Origin: Candidatus Kapaibacterium sp.
GTDB lineage: Bacteria; Bacteroidota; Ignavibacteria; Kapaibacteriales; UBA961
Assembly (NCBI GenBank): GCA_023259575.1
Contig: JALRHN010000007.1
Coordinates: 1 to 25,330, forward strand
Length of the DNA: 25,330 nucleotides
Direction of reading: 5' to 3'
The position numbers and the translations under genes are program-made. Shown here in pieces: positions 15,270 through 24,351 of the stretch. The notes under the pieces are model-generated. The model was given only the letters and a program-made list of their open reading frames with translations. It was not told the origin of the DNA and did no database searches. Within the stretch, counting starts at the first letter, position 1. Each line of letters starts with the position of its first letter.

Positions 15270-17288
15270 ATGAAATATGTTATCATAATATTCCTACATG
15301 TTATTTCTTGCACTTTGTTTGCTCAAGATGAAATGAATCCTGTTAAGGATTCGATGATTATAACTAAAAGTACCATACAAGACAAAAGTTCGTTTAGATA
15401 TGGAGTTTTGGGAGGTATTTCTTCTATCAAGAATACATCTTCTTTGTCTATAGTACCTGGAACTACAGATTGTGGCTATTTAACCGGCGGGAATGCACAA
15501 GGTACTTTTGGTGGGATTCACCTAGATTATTTTGTATTAGATGATTATATAAGCTTATCCGGTAGATTACTTTATGCTACTAGGCCTGCTACATTAACAG
15601 CAGAAACAGCTAATTATCTTGTGCTTAACCAAGATTTACAATATTCTCCATTAACCATAGAGCATAATTTTACTGCCGAGTTGGAGTACATTATTGCTGA
15701 TTTTGGAATAAACTTTCAACCATTTCAGAACTTTCCTGTGTATTGCAGAACAAGTTTTGATATTGGCGACTCACAAATCAAAAACTCTTATCTTCAGTAT
15801 GAAAAAATACTTTCTCCAATCAATGTATTATTTCCTAATAATACAAAAATTCGAGTTACAGGTTCAGGCTCACTAGAAACTGCTTTGTCTTATGGTGTAA
15901 ATCTAGCACTTGGCGCATATATTGAATTTCAACCATCACTATATATTAATCCAGAAATACATTTTCGAAAAGGCTTAAATTCTATCTTACAAAATGATCA
16001 ATCATGGACAATTTCATCAATTGATGCTTCTATTGGAATTATGTATAGATATCACTCATCGGTTGAAGTTATTGATACTCAATTTATTAATAATGTCCCA
16101 CTGATTCCACCCCCTTCTCCTATTGTAAATCTGATCCCACCAGTCGCAATTGGCACAATTTCATCAAATCCATTATCAATTCAAGAAACAATTGTCACTC
16201 AAACATTTCCATTATTGCCATATATATTTTTTGATAGTATATCTACAGAAGTATCTTCACGCTATCTAATTGATAATAGTTCTTTTACAGAATCTAAGTT
16301 ATCGAAAGAGACATTAAAAACGTATTATAATTTGATAAATATCATTGCCAATAGAATGAAATTATATCCACAAAGTTCTATAGTTTTAACTGGAACTACC
16401 GATGGAAAAGAACTCTCATCTATTGCCAAAAGAAATCAGTTGGCTCAGCAAAGAGCAGAATCTATAAAGAATATACTAGTTTCTCAATTTTTCATTGATG
16501 CAAAGAGAATTGCTGTCAAACATCGAGATGTTCCAGTATCTTCTTCTTCAGATAAATATCAAGAAGGAATTGAAGAAAACAGAAGAGTTGAAATTTCATC
16601 AGACAATATTGAATTATTACAGCCTGTTATTCATACTAAATTTCAAGAGTTTGCTCCTATATATAAAACTCAAATGTTTAAGACAAGCGTAGATACCCCT
16701 TCTATTGTGAATTCATGGCGTCTTGATATTTCATATAAAGGAAAACCTATTTCCAGTATTAATAATAGTGGAATACCTCCAGAGCAACTTGAATTAGAAT
16801 TAGAATCTAAAGATCTAATTGCATTAGGTAATTCAATTGATATATCTGATTCTTTGGATGCTTTTCTTACAATTAAACAAGATAATGATATTGAACATGT
16901 TTCTACTTGTAAATTGGCCATTAATAAGACAATGAATCAATTTGAAATAAGTAGGCTGAGTTTAATTGTTTTTGATTTTGACCAAAGTGATATATCAGAT
17001 ATTAATAAATCTATGATGAAGTCATTTGTTAGAGATGCTTTAAAACCTAATTCTGTTGCCACCATTACAGGCTCTACAGATAGATTGGGTGAGATTGAAT
17101 ATAATGCGGAATTATCTTCAAATAGAGCAAATGCTGTGAGAGATTATTTAAAAGGCATACAACCAACAATTAATATTGGGTCTACAAAAGGTATAGGTGC
17201 ATCTCTTTTACCTTTTGATAACAACTTAGCTGAAGGCCGTTATTACTGTAGAACAGTATCAGTAGAAGTAAAAACTCCTCGACAATAA
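15270..17288 (+). CDS. Outer-membrane protein with N-terminal barrel and two OmpA-like peptidoglycan-binding modules
   Basis: This is a 672-residue secreted protein: signal peptide (1-18, ending LFA), then a beta-rich region (about 40-265) with alternating strands like an OmpA/porin-type barrel, then a Pro-rich linker (about 277-292). A first OmpA-C-like module (about 315-445) has 'GTTDGK' with Asp378 and 'QLAQQRAESIKNIL' with Arg395. A second (about 560-670) has 'IVFDFDQSDI', 'GSTDRLGEIEYNAELSSNRA' with Asp604 and Arg619. Asp and Arg at these sites bind the diaminopimelate of peptidoglycan in known OmpA-C domains. The ~115 residues between the modules look like a beta-sandwich spacer. It should anchor the outer membrane to the cell wall. 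It converges with the Rieske gene with only 4 bases between stops. Confidence 0.85.
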   Translation: MKYVIIIFLHVISCTLFAQDEMNPVKDSMIITKSTIQDKSSFRYGVLGGISSIKNTSSLSIVPGTTDCGYLTGGNAQGTFGGIHLDYFVLDDYISLSGRLLYATRPATLTAETANYLVLNQDLQYSPLTIEHNFTAELEYIIADFGINFQPFQNFPVYCRTSFDIGDSQIKNSYLQYEKILSPINVLFPNNTKIRVTGSGSLETALSYGVNLALGAYIEFQPSLYINPEIHFRKGLNSILQNDQSWTISSIDASIGIMYRYHSSVEVIDTQFINNVPLIPPPSPIVNLIPPVAIGTISSNPLSIQETIVTQTFPLLPYIFFDSISTEVSSRYLIDNSSFTESKLSKETLKTYYNLINIIANRMKLYPQSSIVLTGTTDGKELSSIAKRNQLAQQRAESIKNILVSQFFIDAKRIAVKHRDVPVSSSSDKYQEGIEENRRVEISSDNIELLQPVIHTKFQEFAPIYKTQMFKTSVDTPSIVNSWRLDISYKGKPISSINNSGIPPEQLELELESKDLIALGNSIDISDSLDAFLTIKQDNDIEHVSTCKLAINKTMNQFEISRLSLIVFDFDQSDISDINKSMMKSFVRDALKPNSVATITGSTDRLGEIEYNAELSSNRANAVRDYLKGIQPTINIGSTKGIGASLLPFDNNLAEGRYYCRTVSVEVKTPRQ

Positions 17289-17292
17289 AACA

Positions 17293-17805
17293 TTAGAATG
17301 TAATTGTAATAGAATTTGTAATAGAATTATACTTAACTGGAAAAGAAGCTAAAGATGTTGCGTTTCCTGAAGTAGGTTGTTTAACTACATTACCTGATTG
17401 TGGACTAAATTCGGCTCCGTGGCAAGCGCAATATATATTTGAATTATCTGTATCTGGTGGTTGCACCGAACAACCCTGATGTGAGCAAATACTTGTAACA
17501 GCTAAAAATGTGGTTTCCGTTAACCGAATAATTAAGATGTCCTTATTGTTATTCTGGTTTGGGACATTCAAATAAGCAGCCCCACCTATCTTACTTAATT
17601 CTTCTAATCCAGATGTATTCAAAGGGAAATCAATTTGAATACCATTGGAAGAGTTCCCAGAGGGTGTTTCATTGGTTTCACAAGATTGTAATAGGTTAGA
17701 CAAGCTTACAGCACAGAATATGATTCCAGCATTGTGCAAAGTATTTGAAATGAATTGTCTTCTACTTGGAATTACTGATAATTTGGGAATAATTTCATCT
17801 TTCAT
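17293..17805 (-). CDS. Rieske [2Fe-2S] protein, Tat-exported putative lipoprotein
   Basis: This 170-residue protein begins with a twin-arginine signal (SRRQFI, Arg15-Arg16) followed by a hydrophobic stretch and 'NLLQSC', making Cys42 a candidate lipidation site. It would then be folded in the cytoplasm, exported by Tat and anchored by lipid. The Rieske domain carries Cys107-x-His109 and Cys126-x2-His129 as the [2Fe-2S] ligands, with Cys112 and Cys128 positioned for the disulfide seen in high-potential Rieske proteins ('CSHQGC' and 'CACHGAEFSPQSG'). There is no cytochrome b gene next to it, so this is more likely a stand-alone electron-transfer protein or part of an alternative complex than the bc1 Rieske subunit. 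It lies 15 bases downstream of the heme barrel gene and is probably co-transcribed. Confidence 0.92.
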   Translation of the reverse strand: MKDEIIPKLSVIPSRRQFISNTLHNAGIIFCAVSLSNLLQSCETNETPSGNSSNGIQIDFPLNTSGLEELSKIGGAAYLNVPNQNNNKDILIIRLTETTFLAVTSICSHQGCSVQPPDTDNSNIYCACHGAEFSPQSGNVVKQPTSGNATSLASFPVKYNSITNSITITF

Positions 17806-17820
17806 ATATTCTACAACTTC

Positions 17821-19020
17821 TTAATAATACAAATGTAATTGAGCGCCCCAACGTGAAATATATCCTGGAGCTGAAGTATCGAAAATTCTATATTCTGGTC
17901 TAATTTCCATATTTGGCAAAGGAAATATTTGTGCGCCAAATACCATTTGCTTAATAATAGACTGATAGGAATTATTTGTCATTAATTCTGAATATTCAAA
18001 TCTAGTAAAAGGAAGAAACCAGGTAGTAGCTTGCCAAGTCAATTCTGCTAAATAACTCGTATTTTCACCTTTTTGTCTAGTATCATTCGTAAGGGGCATT
18101 TTTCTGCTTGTGATGTCTTGTACATTAGATAAGGACATATCTAACATCAAAGATAGCTTATCAGTTAATCCAATCCCCATAAAAGCATTTATCATTGAAA
18201 AATCGTGATTGTGTAATATCGAAGTTCCAATATATGCATTGATCGTATTATCATTAAATCTAGGCCAATAGACAGCTCTAGCTGAATACATCAAAGATTC
18301 ATCATCAATATTACTCACGCTATTTTGTTGAGCTGTTGCATTAGAAAATATACCTGCATTTAGAGTTATCTCATGAATGCTCTCATAGGTAAACTCAGCT
18401 CCTACAGCGGAAAAATAAGGAGCTAATATTGTCATAGAAGTATAAGGAGTAATAACATTTTCATTAATCCAACCAGCAGACAATTGACGAATCATCATTG
18501 TATGATCATCATATCGAATACCAATTGTTGGCTGAAAAAATCCAAGTCTTAATTGTGGCAAAGAATTATCTGCTTGGAGTATCACAGAAGCAGACCAAGA
18601 CTGTTGTCCAGGATATTTAACTGGTCCAATATTATAATTTCCCTCCGCTTGTAACCACGGTAAAACCTGATAACTACCATATATTGACATCTGCATTGGT
18701 AAAATTCTTTGCTCTTTTGATTCATTTCTTGATCGTATGAGTTGTAATCTCATATCAAAGCCAATATTGCCTTTATTACCTATCATTGACCTAATAGAAT
18801 CCTGGATTCCCCAAAATCCATCAGCACTAATTTGTTCAGGATTAAATGCTCCAACGTCTCTATATGAATACCAGCCTAAATCATTTCTTAAACCAGACCC
18901 TTGACTATTTACATGACAACTAGAGCATCTGTTTCCTGATATCAGTGAAAATTGAGGTAGCGCAAATATTTGTACATTATATGTCAAAATATAAGCACAA
19001 AAAACAAACAAAAAGCGCAT
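17821..19020 (-). CDS. Mono-heme c-type cytochrome fused to a putative outer-membrane beta barrel
   Basis: This 399-residue protein has a signal peptide (1-20, ending FA), then directly a c-type heme site Cys32-x2-Cys35-His36 in 'RCSSCHVNSQGSGLRNDLGW'. The rest (about 70-399) consists of alternating beta strands with aromatic girdle residues, ending in 'SRWGAQLHLYY', a typical barrel C-terminus. I know the 'CxSCHxNxxGxGxRN' start from outer-membrane mono-heme proteins of several anaerobic or respiratory groups. The likely role is electron transfer at or through the outer membrane; the direction is unknown. The ATG at 19020 is chosen because it places Arg2 before the hydrophobic core; a GTG at 19032 would add four residues. 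It is transcribed just ahead of the Rieske gene. Confidence 0.8.
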   Translation of the reverse strand: MRFLFVFCAYILTYNVQIFALPQFSLISGNRCSSCHVNSQGSGLRNDLGWYSYRDVGAFNPEQISADGFWGIQDSIRSMIGNKGNIGFDMRLQLIRSRNESKEQRILPMQMSIYGSYQVLPWLQAEGNYNIGPVKYPGQQSWSASVILQADNSLPQLRLGFFQPTIGIRYDDHTMMIRQLSAGWINENVITPYTSMTILAPYFSAVGAEFTYESIHEITLNAGIFSNATAQQNSVSNIDDESLMYSARAVYWPRFNDNTINAYIGTSILHNHDFSMINAFMGIGLTDKLSLMLDMSLSNVQDITSRKMPLTNDTRQKGENTSYLAELTWQATTWFLPFTRFEYSELMTNNSYQSIIKQMVFGAQIFPLPNMEIRPEYRIFDTSAPGYISRWGAQLHLYY

Positions 19021-19224
19021 AATTATAAACACATAGTTTAAAAATATTATTATCTGTACTCGACAAATCTATCAAATATTATCATCTATTTTCTATTTTA
19101 TTTTCACCATTTTTTAGATATTTATCTATTCATAATATTCAGACCTTATGCCTATAGTAATGGAAAATTAGCTATATTTATATTGCTTTGTTTTGTTACA
19201 ATATTTTTATCTTTTTTAATTTAG

Positions 19225-20961
19225 ATGCATCAATCGAAACTTTATACTCCTACACTTAAGGAAGCACCCACAGAAGCTCAAATACCTTCACATATTTTAA
19301 TGTTAAGGGCAGGATTGATACGTCAGTTAGGAGCAGGCATTTTTTCATTCTTACCATTAGGTTATCGAATTGTAAAAAAGGTTATGCAGATTATCCGAAC
19401 AGAAATGGATAGAATTGGTGGACAAGAGTTTCATTTACCTGCTTTAAATCCGATAGAAATATGGGAACAAACTGGAAGAGTTGAAGCCATGGGTGATGTG
19501 ATGTTTCATATTAAAAATAGGGATGGTTTGGTATTAGCCCCTACTCATGAAGAAATAATGACATATCATGCAAGGCAACATATTAAGTCATATAGAGATA
19601 TGCCTCAAATATGGTATCAAATACAAACAAAATTTAGAAATGAGCCAAGACCTAAATCTGGTGTTTTACGTGGAAGACAGTTCACAATGAAGGATTCATA
19701 TTCATTGGATAATTCATGGGAAGCATTGGATATTAGCTATGACAAGCATGCAGAAGCATATAGAGAGATATATAAAAAATCTGGATTAAAGTTTTTTGTT
19801 GTAGGTGCATCATCAGGAGCAATGGGTGGCAGTGCTTCACAAGAATTTATGGTTGAATCTACATTTGGTGAAGATACTTGTGCTATATGTGATATTTCTG
19901 GATATGCTGCTAATATTGAAGTAGCAACTAGTGCTTTACAACCTGTAGGAAGGATTCAAAGTGATGATTTACCTACAAAATTTGCTACTCCGAATGCTAA
20001 ATCAATTAATGATTTAATTGAACAATTTGGCTTTGATAGTAATAGATGTGCTAAATCAGTAGTGTATATAGCAGATTCCAAACCTTATTTAATTCTCATG
20101 CGTGGAAATGATGAGTTAAATGAAGCTAAGTTTCAAAATTTTATTGGCGCTATTCAATGTCGAGCAGCTGAACACGATGAATTATTGCACATTACAGGTG
20201 CTCATGCAGGATCAATTGGGCCTATTGGTATTAGTTCAAAATGCACTATATATGCCGATAATCTGCTAAAGGATGCGAATGGTCTTATTTGTGGAGCAAA
20301 TGAAGATGGTTATCATTTTTCATCCTTGGATTTATTAAGAGATACAAAAGTAGAAGCTTATGCAGATTTTAGAGTAGTTCAAGAAGGTGAACCCTGCATT
20401 AATGGTAATAATCCACTAAGAGTTGTTAATGCTATTGAGGTTGGACATATCTTTAAATTGGGGACCAAATATTCACAGGCACTTGGTGCAACATTTTTAG
20501 ATGAGCAAGGAAAAGATCATCCTATTATTATGGGTAGTTATGGGATAGGTGTAGAAAGAATTATTGCATGCGCTATAGAACAAAATCATGATGATAAAGG
20601 AATTATGTGGCCTTTATCAATTGCACCATATCATGTCCATTTACTAGGATTAGGATTACATAAATCTGATGAAGCAGTTAAAGCATGTTCTGAAATTCAT
20701 ACTATGCTAGAAAATGCAGGTATTGAATGTCTATTTGACGATAGAGATATTTCACCAGGAATGAAATTTAATGATGCTGATTTAATTGGAATTCCATATC
20801 AACTTATAGTTGGGGAAAAAGGTCTACATCAACATCAATTAGAATTAAAAATACGTTCAAATGGTGAACGCATTCTCATACCAATTACCGACGAACATGG
20901 TGGTTTACAGAATATATTAGTGACGATACAAAAGCAAATTATACATTCTACAATACAATGA
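19225..20961 (+). CDS. proS: Prolyl-tRNA synthetase (bacterial type, with editing domain)
   Basis: This 578-residue class II synthetase charges tRNA-Pro in the cytosol. The substrate loop 'APTHEE' (Thr107-Glu109/Glu110) and motif 2 with 'FRNEPRPKSGVLRGRQF' (137-153) and 'MKDSYS' (155-160) are intact. The insertion domain between motifs 2 and 3 (about 225-385) is full length, so it can hydrolyse Ala-tRNA-Pro. Motif 3 lies around 436-446 (GSYGIGVERII), followed by 'GIMWPLSIAPYHVHLL' and the anticodon-binding domain. Length is normal for bacterial-type ProS. The ATG at 19225 has no Shine-Dalgarno site, only a T-rich leader. The stop overlaps the next start (ATGA, 20958-20961), so translation is coupled to the PHP gene. 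Confidence 0.97.
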   Translation: MHQSKLYTPTLKEAPTEAQIPSHILMLRAGLIRQLGAGIFSFLPLGYRIVKKVMQIIRTEMDRIGGQEFHLPALNPIEIWEQTGRVEAMGDVMFHIKNRDGLVLAPTHEEIMTYHARQHIKSYRDMPQIWYQIQTKFRNEPRPKSGVLRGRQFTMKDSYSLDNSWEALDISYDKHAEAYREIYKKSGLKFFVVGASSGAMGGSASQEFMVESTFGEDTCAICDISGYAANIEVATSALQPVGRIQSDDLPTKFATPNAKSINDLIEQFGFDSNRCAKSVVYIADSKPYLILMRGNDELNEAKFQNFIGAIQCRAAEHDELLHITGAHAGSIGPIGISSKCTIYADNLLKDANGLICGANEDGYHFSSLDLLRDTKVEAYADFRVVQEGEPCINGNNPLRVVNAIEVGHIFKLGTKYSQALGATFLDEQGKDHPIIMGSYGIGVERIIACAIEQNHDDKGIMWPLSIAPYHVHLLGLGLHKSDEAVKACSEIHTMLENAGIECLFDDRDISPGMKFNDADLIGIPYQLIVGEKGLHQHQLELKIRSNGERILIPITDEHGGLQNILVTIQKQIIHSTIQ

Positions 20962-21782
20962 ATCAATTAGCAGATTTACACACTCATACCATATTTTCTG
21001 ATGGTATACTAACTCCTAGAGAGCTTTTTACAAAAGCCAAAGAAGTTGGATTGAGTGCTATTGCTATAACTGATCATGATACCATGGATGGATATTTGGC
21101 TGGAGTCCCAATTGCAGAAGAACTTGGTATTCAGCTCATACCAGGAATAGAATTAAGTTGTTATGAAAATTCTAGAGATTATCATCTATTAGGATTTTTT
21201 CAAGACCCAGATAATTCAAATCTTAAGAAAAATCTTGAATTATTTAGACATGAAAGAGAAAAGAGAGCCGAAAGAATCGTCAATAAATTAAAAAGACAAA
21301 ATGTTGAAGTTAGTTTTAATGATGTTCTAGATAAAGCTGGTGTTGCACCTGTTGCTAGACCTCATATTGCAGCTGTAATGATAGAACAAGGTCATTCCCC
21401 TGATATTAAAAAGGCTTTTGATCAATATTTAAGTTATGGTAAGCCTGCATATGAACCAAAGTGGAATTTTCCTGTAGAACTTGGGGTTAAAGTGCTTAAT
21501 GAAGCAGGTGGTGTTGCAGTTTTAGCACATCCTGGAAGATATTTACCGCAACAGATTTTAGCAAAATTTATACAAAAAGGCTTGGATGGAATAGAAGTAA
21601 TCCATCCTTCTCATTCTGAAGAAACTCAAAATTATTATAAATCTCTAGTCGATCATTATTGTTTGCTTTCAACTGGTGGTTCTGATTTTCATGGTTCACG
21701 TGAATATGATGCAACAAATTTTGGAAAATTTGCGGTACCTGTCTCAACAATTGAAGCTATACAGTCTTTTTTGAAACATTAA
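20958..21782 (+). CDS. PHP-domain phosphoesterase (RNase AM / TrpH-like)
   Basis: This is a 274-residue metal-dependent phosphoesterase of the PHP superfamily. The ligand motifs are complete: His8-x-His10 with Asp15 (ADLHTHTIFSDG), His40-Asp41 (ITDHDTMDG), Glu65 (IPGIELS), 'RPHIA', 'LAHPGRY' and 'GGSDFHG'. Close relatives (YciV/Rnm, RNase AM) act on the 5' ends of short RNAs or on 3',5'-nucleoside bisphosphates; the substrate here is inferred from that family. No polymerase or other domain is attached, so it is not a PolX or DnaE fragment. It overlaps proS by four bases and is followed 8 bases later by ribH, pointing to one transcript. Confidence 0.92.
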   Translation: MNQLADLHTHTIFSDGILTPRELFTKAKEVGLSAIAITDHDTMDGYLAGVPIAEELGIQLIPGIELSCYENSRDYHLLGFFQDPDNSNLKKNLELFRHEREKRAERIVNKLKRQNVEVSFNDVLDKAGVAPVARPHIAAVMIEQGHSPDIKKAFDQYLSYGKPAYEPKWNFPVELGVKVLNEAGGVAVLAHPGRYLPQQILAKFIQKGLDGIEVIHPSHSEETQNYYKSLVDHYCLLSTGGSDFHGSREYDATNFGKFAVPVSTIEAIQSFLKH

Positions 21783-21790
21783 TCAATATT

Positions 21791-22264
21791 ATGAACTCTA
21801 TAAAAACTATCGAAGGTAATTATACTCATGCATCTGGTAATTATGCTATCGTTGCAGCAAGGTGGAATTCTTTTATAGTACATCATTTAATTGAAGGTGC
21901 AATTGATACATTAAAAAGACACGGTATTGATGAGTCTTCAATTACTCTAGTTTATTGTCCGGGTTGCTATGAAATTCCCCTTATCACTAAAACATTAGCA
22001 TCTTCTGGTAAATATGATTCTATCATAACACTAGGCGCTGTTATCAGAGGCTCTACCCCTCATTTTGATTTAGTTGCATCAGAAGTATCAAAAGGTGTAG
22101 CTCATGTTTCATCAGAGACAAGTATACCGTGCTTGTTTGGTGTATTAACTACTGATACTATAGAACAAGCTGTTGAAAGAGCAGGAACTAAGTCAGGTAA
22201 TAAAGGTTCTGAAGTAGCACTAGCTGCAATAGAAATGGTTTCTTTAATGAGTAAATTATCATAG
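21791..22264 (+). CDS. ribH: 6,7-dimethyl-8-ribityllumazine synthase
   Basis: This 157-residue enzyme joins 5-amino-6-ribitylaminouracil with 3,4-dihydroxybutanone 4-phosphate, the step before riboflavin synthase. The 'ARWN' near residue 23-26 (Trp25 stacks on the pyrimidine), 'PGCYEIPL' (57-64), the phosphate-binding 'RGSTPHFD' (86-93) with catalytic His91, and 'FGVLTTDT' are all present. Length is normal. The subunits usually form a pentamer or a 60-mer shell. It is the third gene of the proS-PHP-ribH row and ends before a clear terminator at 22294-22323; no other riboflavin gene is nearby. Confidence 0.96.
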   Translation: MNSIKTIEGNYTHASGNYAIVAARWNSFIVHHLIEGAIDTLKRHGIDESSITLVYCPGCYEIPLITKTLASSGKYDSIITLGAVIRGSTPHFDLVASEVSKGVAHVSSETSIPCLFGVLTTDTIEQAVERAGTKSGNKGSEVALAAIEMVSLMSKLS

Positions 22265-22293
22265 TGATTATTAGATATATATTTCTTATCATC

Positions 22294-22323
22294 AAAGCAG
22301 ATTATTAAATATCTGCTTTTTTT
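22294..22323 (+). terminator. Rho-independent terminator after ribH
   Basis: AAAGCAGAT (22294-22302) pairs with ATCTGCTTT (22311-22319) around an 8-base loop, followed by a run of seven T (22317-22323). It closes the proS-PHP-ribH unit. Confidence 0.9.
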
Positions 22324-22364
22324 ATACAATGTATAGATGAGTTCATATTTTCTATTTTTTTATC

Positions 22365-24332
22365 ATGAACAATCAAAATATTACTTCATTGCTTCAAGAA
22401 GACAGACTTTTTGAACCTTCTGAACAATTCAAACAGAATGCTAGTATGTCATCTAAAAAAGAATATGATGATATAAGAAAGCTTGCTCAAGAACATCCAC
22501 TTGAATTTTGGGAAAAACAAGCACAAAATCTCCATTGGTTTGAATCATGGAAGACAATTCTTGAATGGGATTATCCTCATGCCTCATGGTTTAAAGAAGG
22601 CAAAATCAATGCATCATACAATTGTTTAGATAGACATATTAATTCGTCACATAAAGATAAGATTGCTATTTATTGGGAAGGTGAACCTGGAGATACAAAA
22701 TCTTTTACCTATTCTGAATTACATAAACAAGTATGCAAAATGGCAAATGGTTTATTGTCACTTGGTATACAGAAAGGTGATGTAGTTGCAATTTATATGG
22801 GTATGATACCAGAAGCTATTATTGCAATGCTAGCTTGTGCAAGAATAGGTGCCACACATAATGTAATTTTTGGTGGATTTTCATCAGACTCATTACGAGA
22901 TAGAATTCAAGATTCTCAAGCAAAATGTTTAATTACTCAAGATATCGTTTTTAGGAAAGGAGTTGAATTATCTTTAAGACAAACAGCTCAAGAGGCTGTC
23001 CTTCAATGTAATAGTATACAACATACAATTATATTTCAAAGGACAAAACATCAATGCTCTGTGAGTTCTGATATAGACATATTGTGGCATGAATTAATTG
23101 AAAATCAACCAGATAATCATATTGCACAAGGATTTGACAGCGAACATCCCCTATTTATATTATATACAAGTGGTTCCACAGGCAAACCAAAGGGATTACT
23201 TCATACTACAGGTGGCTATCTTACCCAAGCTCATTATACTTTCACCCGAGTATTTGATATAAACAATGAAGATATTTTTTTCTGTACAGCAGATATAGGC
23301 TGGATAACTGGTCATAGTTATGTAACATATGGTCCATTATCTGCCGGAGCAACAATCTTAATTTATGAAGGTGTTTTAGTATATCCGGATGCTCATAGAA
23401 TATGGAATATCATTGAACAATACAAAGCTACCATACTCTATACTGCTCCAACAGCAATTAGAACATTTATGAAATTAGGTGATCAATTTCCTTTAGCTCA
23501 TAATTTATCGTCTTTAAGGCTTCTTGGAACTGTTGGAGAACCGATCAATCCTGAAGCATGGATATGGTATAAATCTATTATAGGCAAGGATATGTGTCCA
23601 ATTGTTGATACATGGTGGCAAACAGAAACTGGTGGAATTATGATTGCTCCTATTCCAGGTATTATTGCAACTAAACCTGGAAGTGCTACTTTACCATTGC
23701 CAGGTATTTTAGCTAATGTTGTTCATAAAGATGGATCACAATGTGATATTAATGAAGGTGGTTATTTGGTTATAATGTCTCCATGGCCTGGAATGGCAAG
23801 AACGATTTATGGTGATAATGAACGATATAAGAAGGTTTATTGGAGTGAATATCCACCTAATACTGAGCATCAAGGGTATTATTTCACTGGAGATGGTGCA
23901 AGAATAGATAAAGATGGATATTTCTGGATTATGGGTAGAGTGGATGATGTAGTAAATGTAAGTGGACACCGTTTGGGAACTGCAGAAGTAGAAAGTGCAT
24001 TAGTTTCTCACCCAGCAATTGCTGAAGCAGCAGTCATTGCAAAACCTGATGATATTAAAGGGAATGTTCTTATTGCTTTTGTTACAATAAAAAAAGATGT
24101 GAATGTTGATATAAATTCGCTCAAACAAGAATTAAAAGATCATGTATCTATGCATATAGGGTCTATAGCAAGGCCCGAAGATATACGTTTTACAGAATCT
24201 CTTCCTAAAACAAGAAGTGGTAAAATAATGAGACGTCTCTTAAGAGAAATAATATCAACTGGAATTATAAGTGGTGATACCACAACTCTTGAAGATTTTA
24301 ATGTATTAGAACATCTTAGAGAAGAAGAATAG
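22365..24332 (+). CDS. acs: Acetyl-CoA synthetase (AMP-forming)
   Basis: This 655-residue adenylate-forming enzyme converts acetate, ATP and CoA to acetyl-CoA, AMP and PPi in the cytosol. The P-loop signature YTSGSTGKPKG is near 266-276. 'FCTADIGWITGHSYV' and 'WWQTETGG' (the latter in the acetate pocket, whose Trp limits chain length) are typical of Acs, as are 'YYFTGDGA' and 'GRVDDVVNVSGHR' at the hinge. The catalytic Lys620 in 'RSGKIMRRLLR' is the residue inhibited by acetylation in other Acs enzymes. Length is normal (about 650). The start at 22365 follows a T-rich leader without a Shine-Dalgarno site, after the ribH terminator, so it should have its own promoter. Confidence 0.96.
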   Translation: MNNQNITSLLQEDRLFEPSEQFKQNASMSSKKEYDDIRKLAQEHPLEFWEKQAQNLHWFESWKTILEWDYPHASWFKEGKINASYNCLDRHINSSHKDKIAIYWEGEPGDTKSFTYSELHKQVCKMANGLLSLGIQKGDVVAIYMGMIPEAIIAMLACARIGATHNVIFGGFSSDSLRDRIQDSQAKCLITQDIVFRKGVELSLRQTAQEAVLQCNSIQHTIIFQRTKHQCSVSSDIDILWHELIENQPDNHIAQGFDSEHPLFILYTSGSTGKPKGLLHTTGGYLTQAHYTFTRVFDINNEDIFFCTADIGWITGHSYVTYGPLSAGATILIYEGVLVYPDAHRIWNIIEQYKATILYTAPTAIRTFMKLGDQFPLAHNLSSLRLLGTVGEPINPEAWIWYKSIIGKDMCPIVDTWWQTETGGIMIAPIPGIIATKPGSATLPLPGILANVVHKDGSQCDINEGGYLVIMSPWPGMARTIYGDNERYKKVYWSEYPPNTEHQGYYFTGDGARIDKDGYFWIMGRVDDVVNVSGHRLGTAEVESALVSHPAIAEAAVIAKPDDIKGNVLIAFVTIKKDVNVDINSLKQELKDHVSMHIGSIARPEDIRFTESLPKTRSGKIMRRLLREIISTGIISGDTTTLEDFNVLEHLREEE

Positions 24333-24351
24333 TAAAATGAAACTGTGAATG

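Noticed and set aside
16495..16921. Short frames on both strands inside the OmpA-family gene
   Set aside because: The sense gene has consistent protein features throughout; these frames have no signals or family resemblance.
17293..17805. Rieske gene as the bc1/b6f subunit
   Set aside because: No cytochrome b or c1 gene is adjacent and the protein has a lipobox-like Cys, so a stand-alone role is more likely.
19030..19032. GTG as start of the heme barrel gene
   Set aside because: It adds four residues ahead of a good signal peptide start; the ATG at 19020 gives a normal n-region with no loss. Not excluded.
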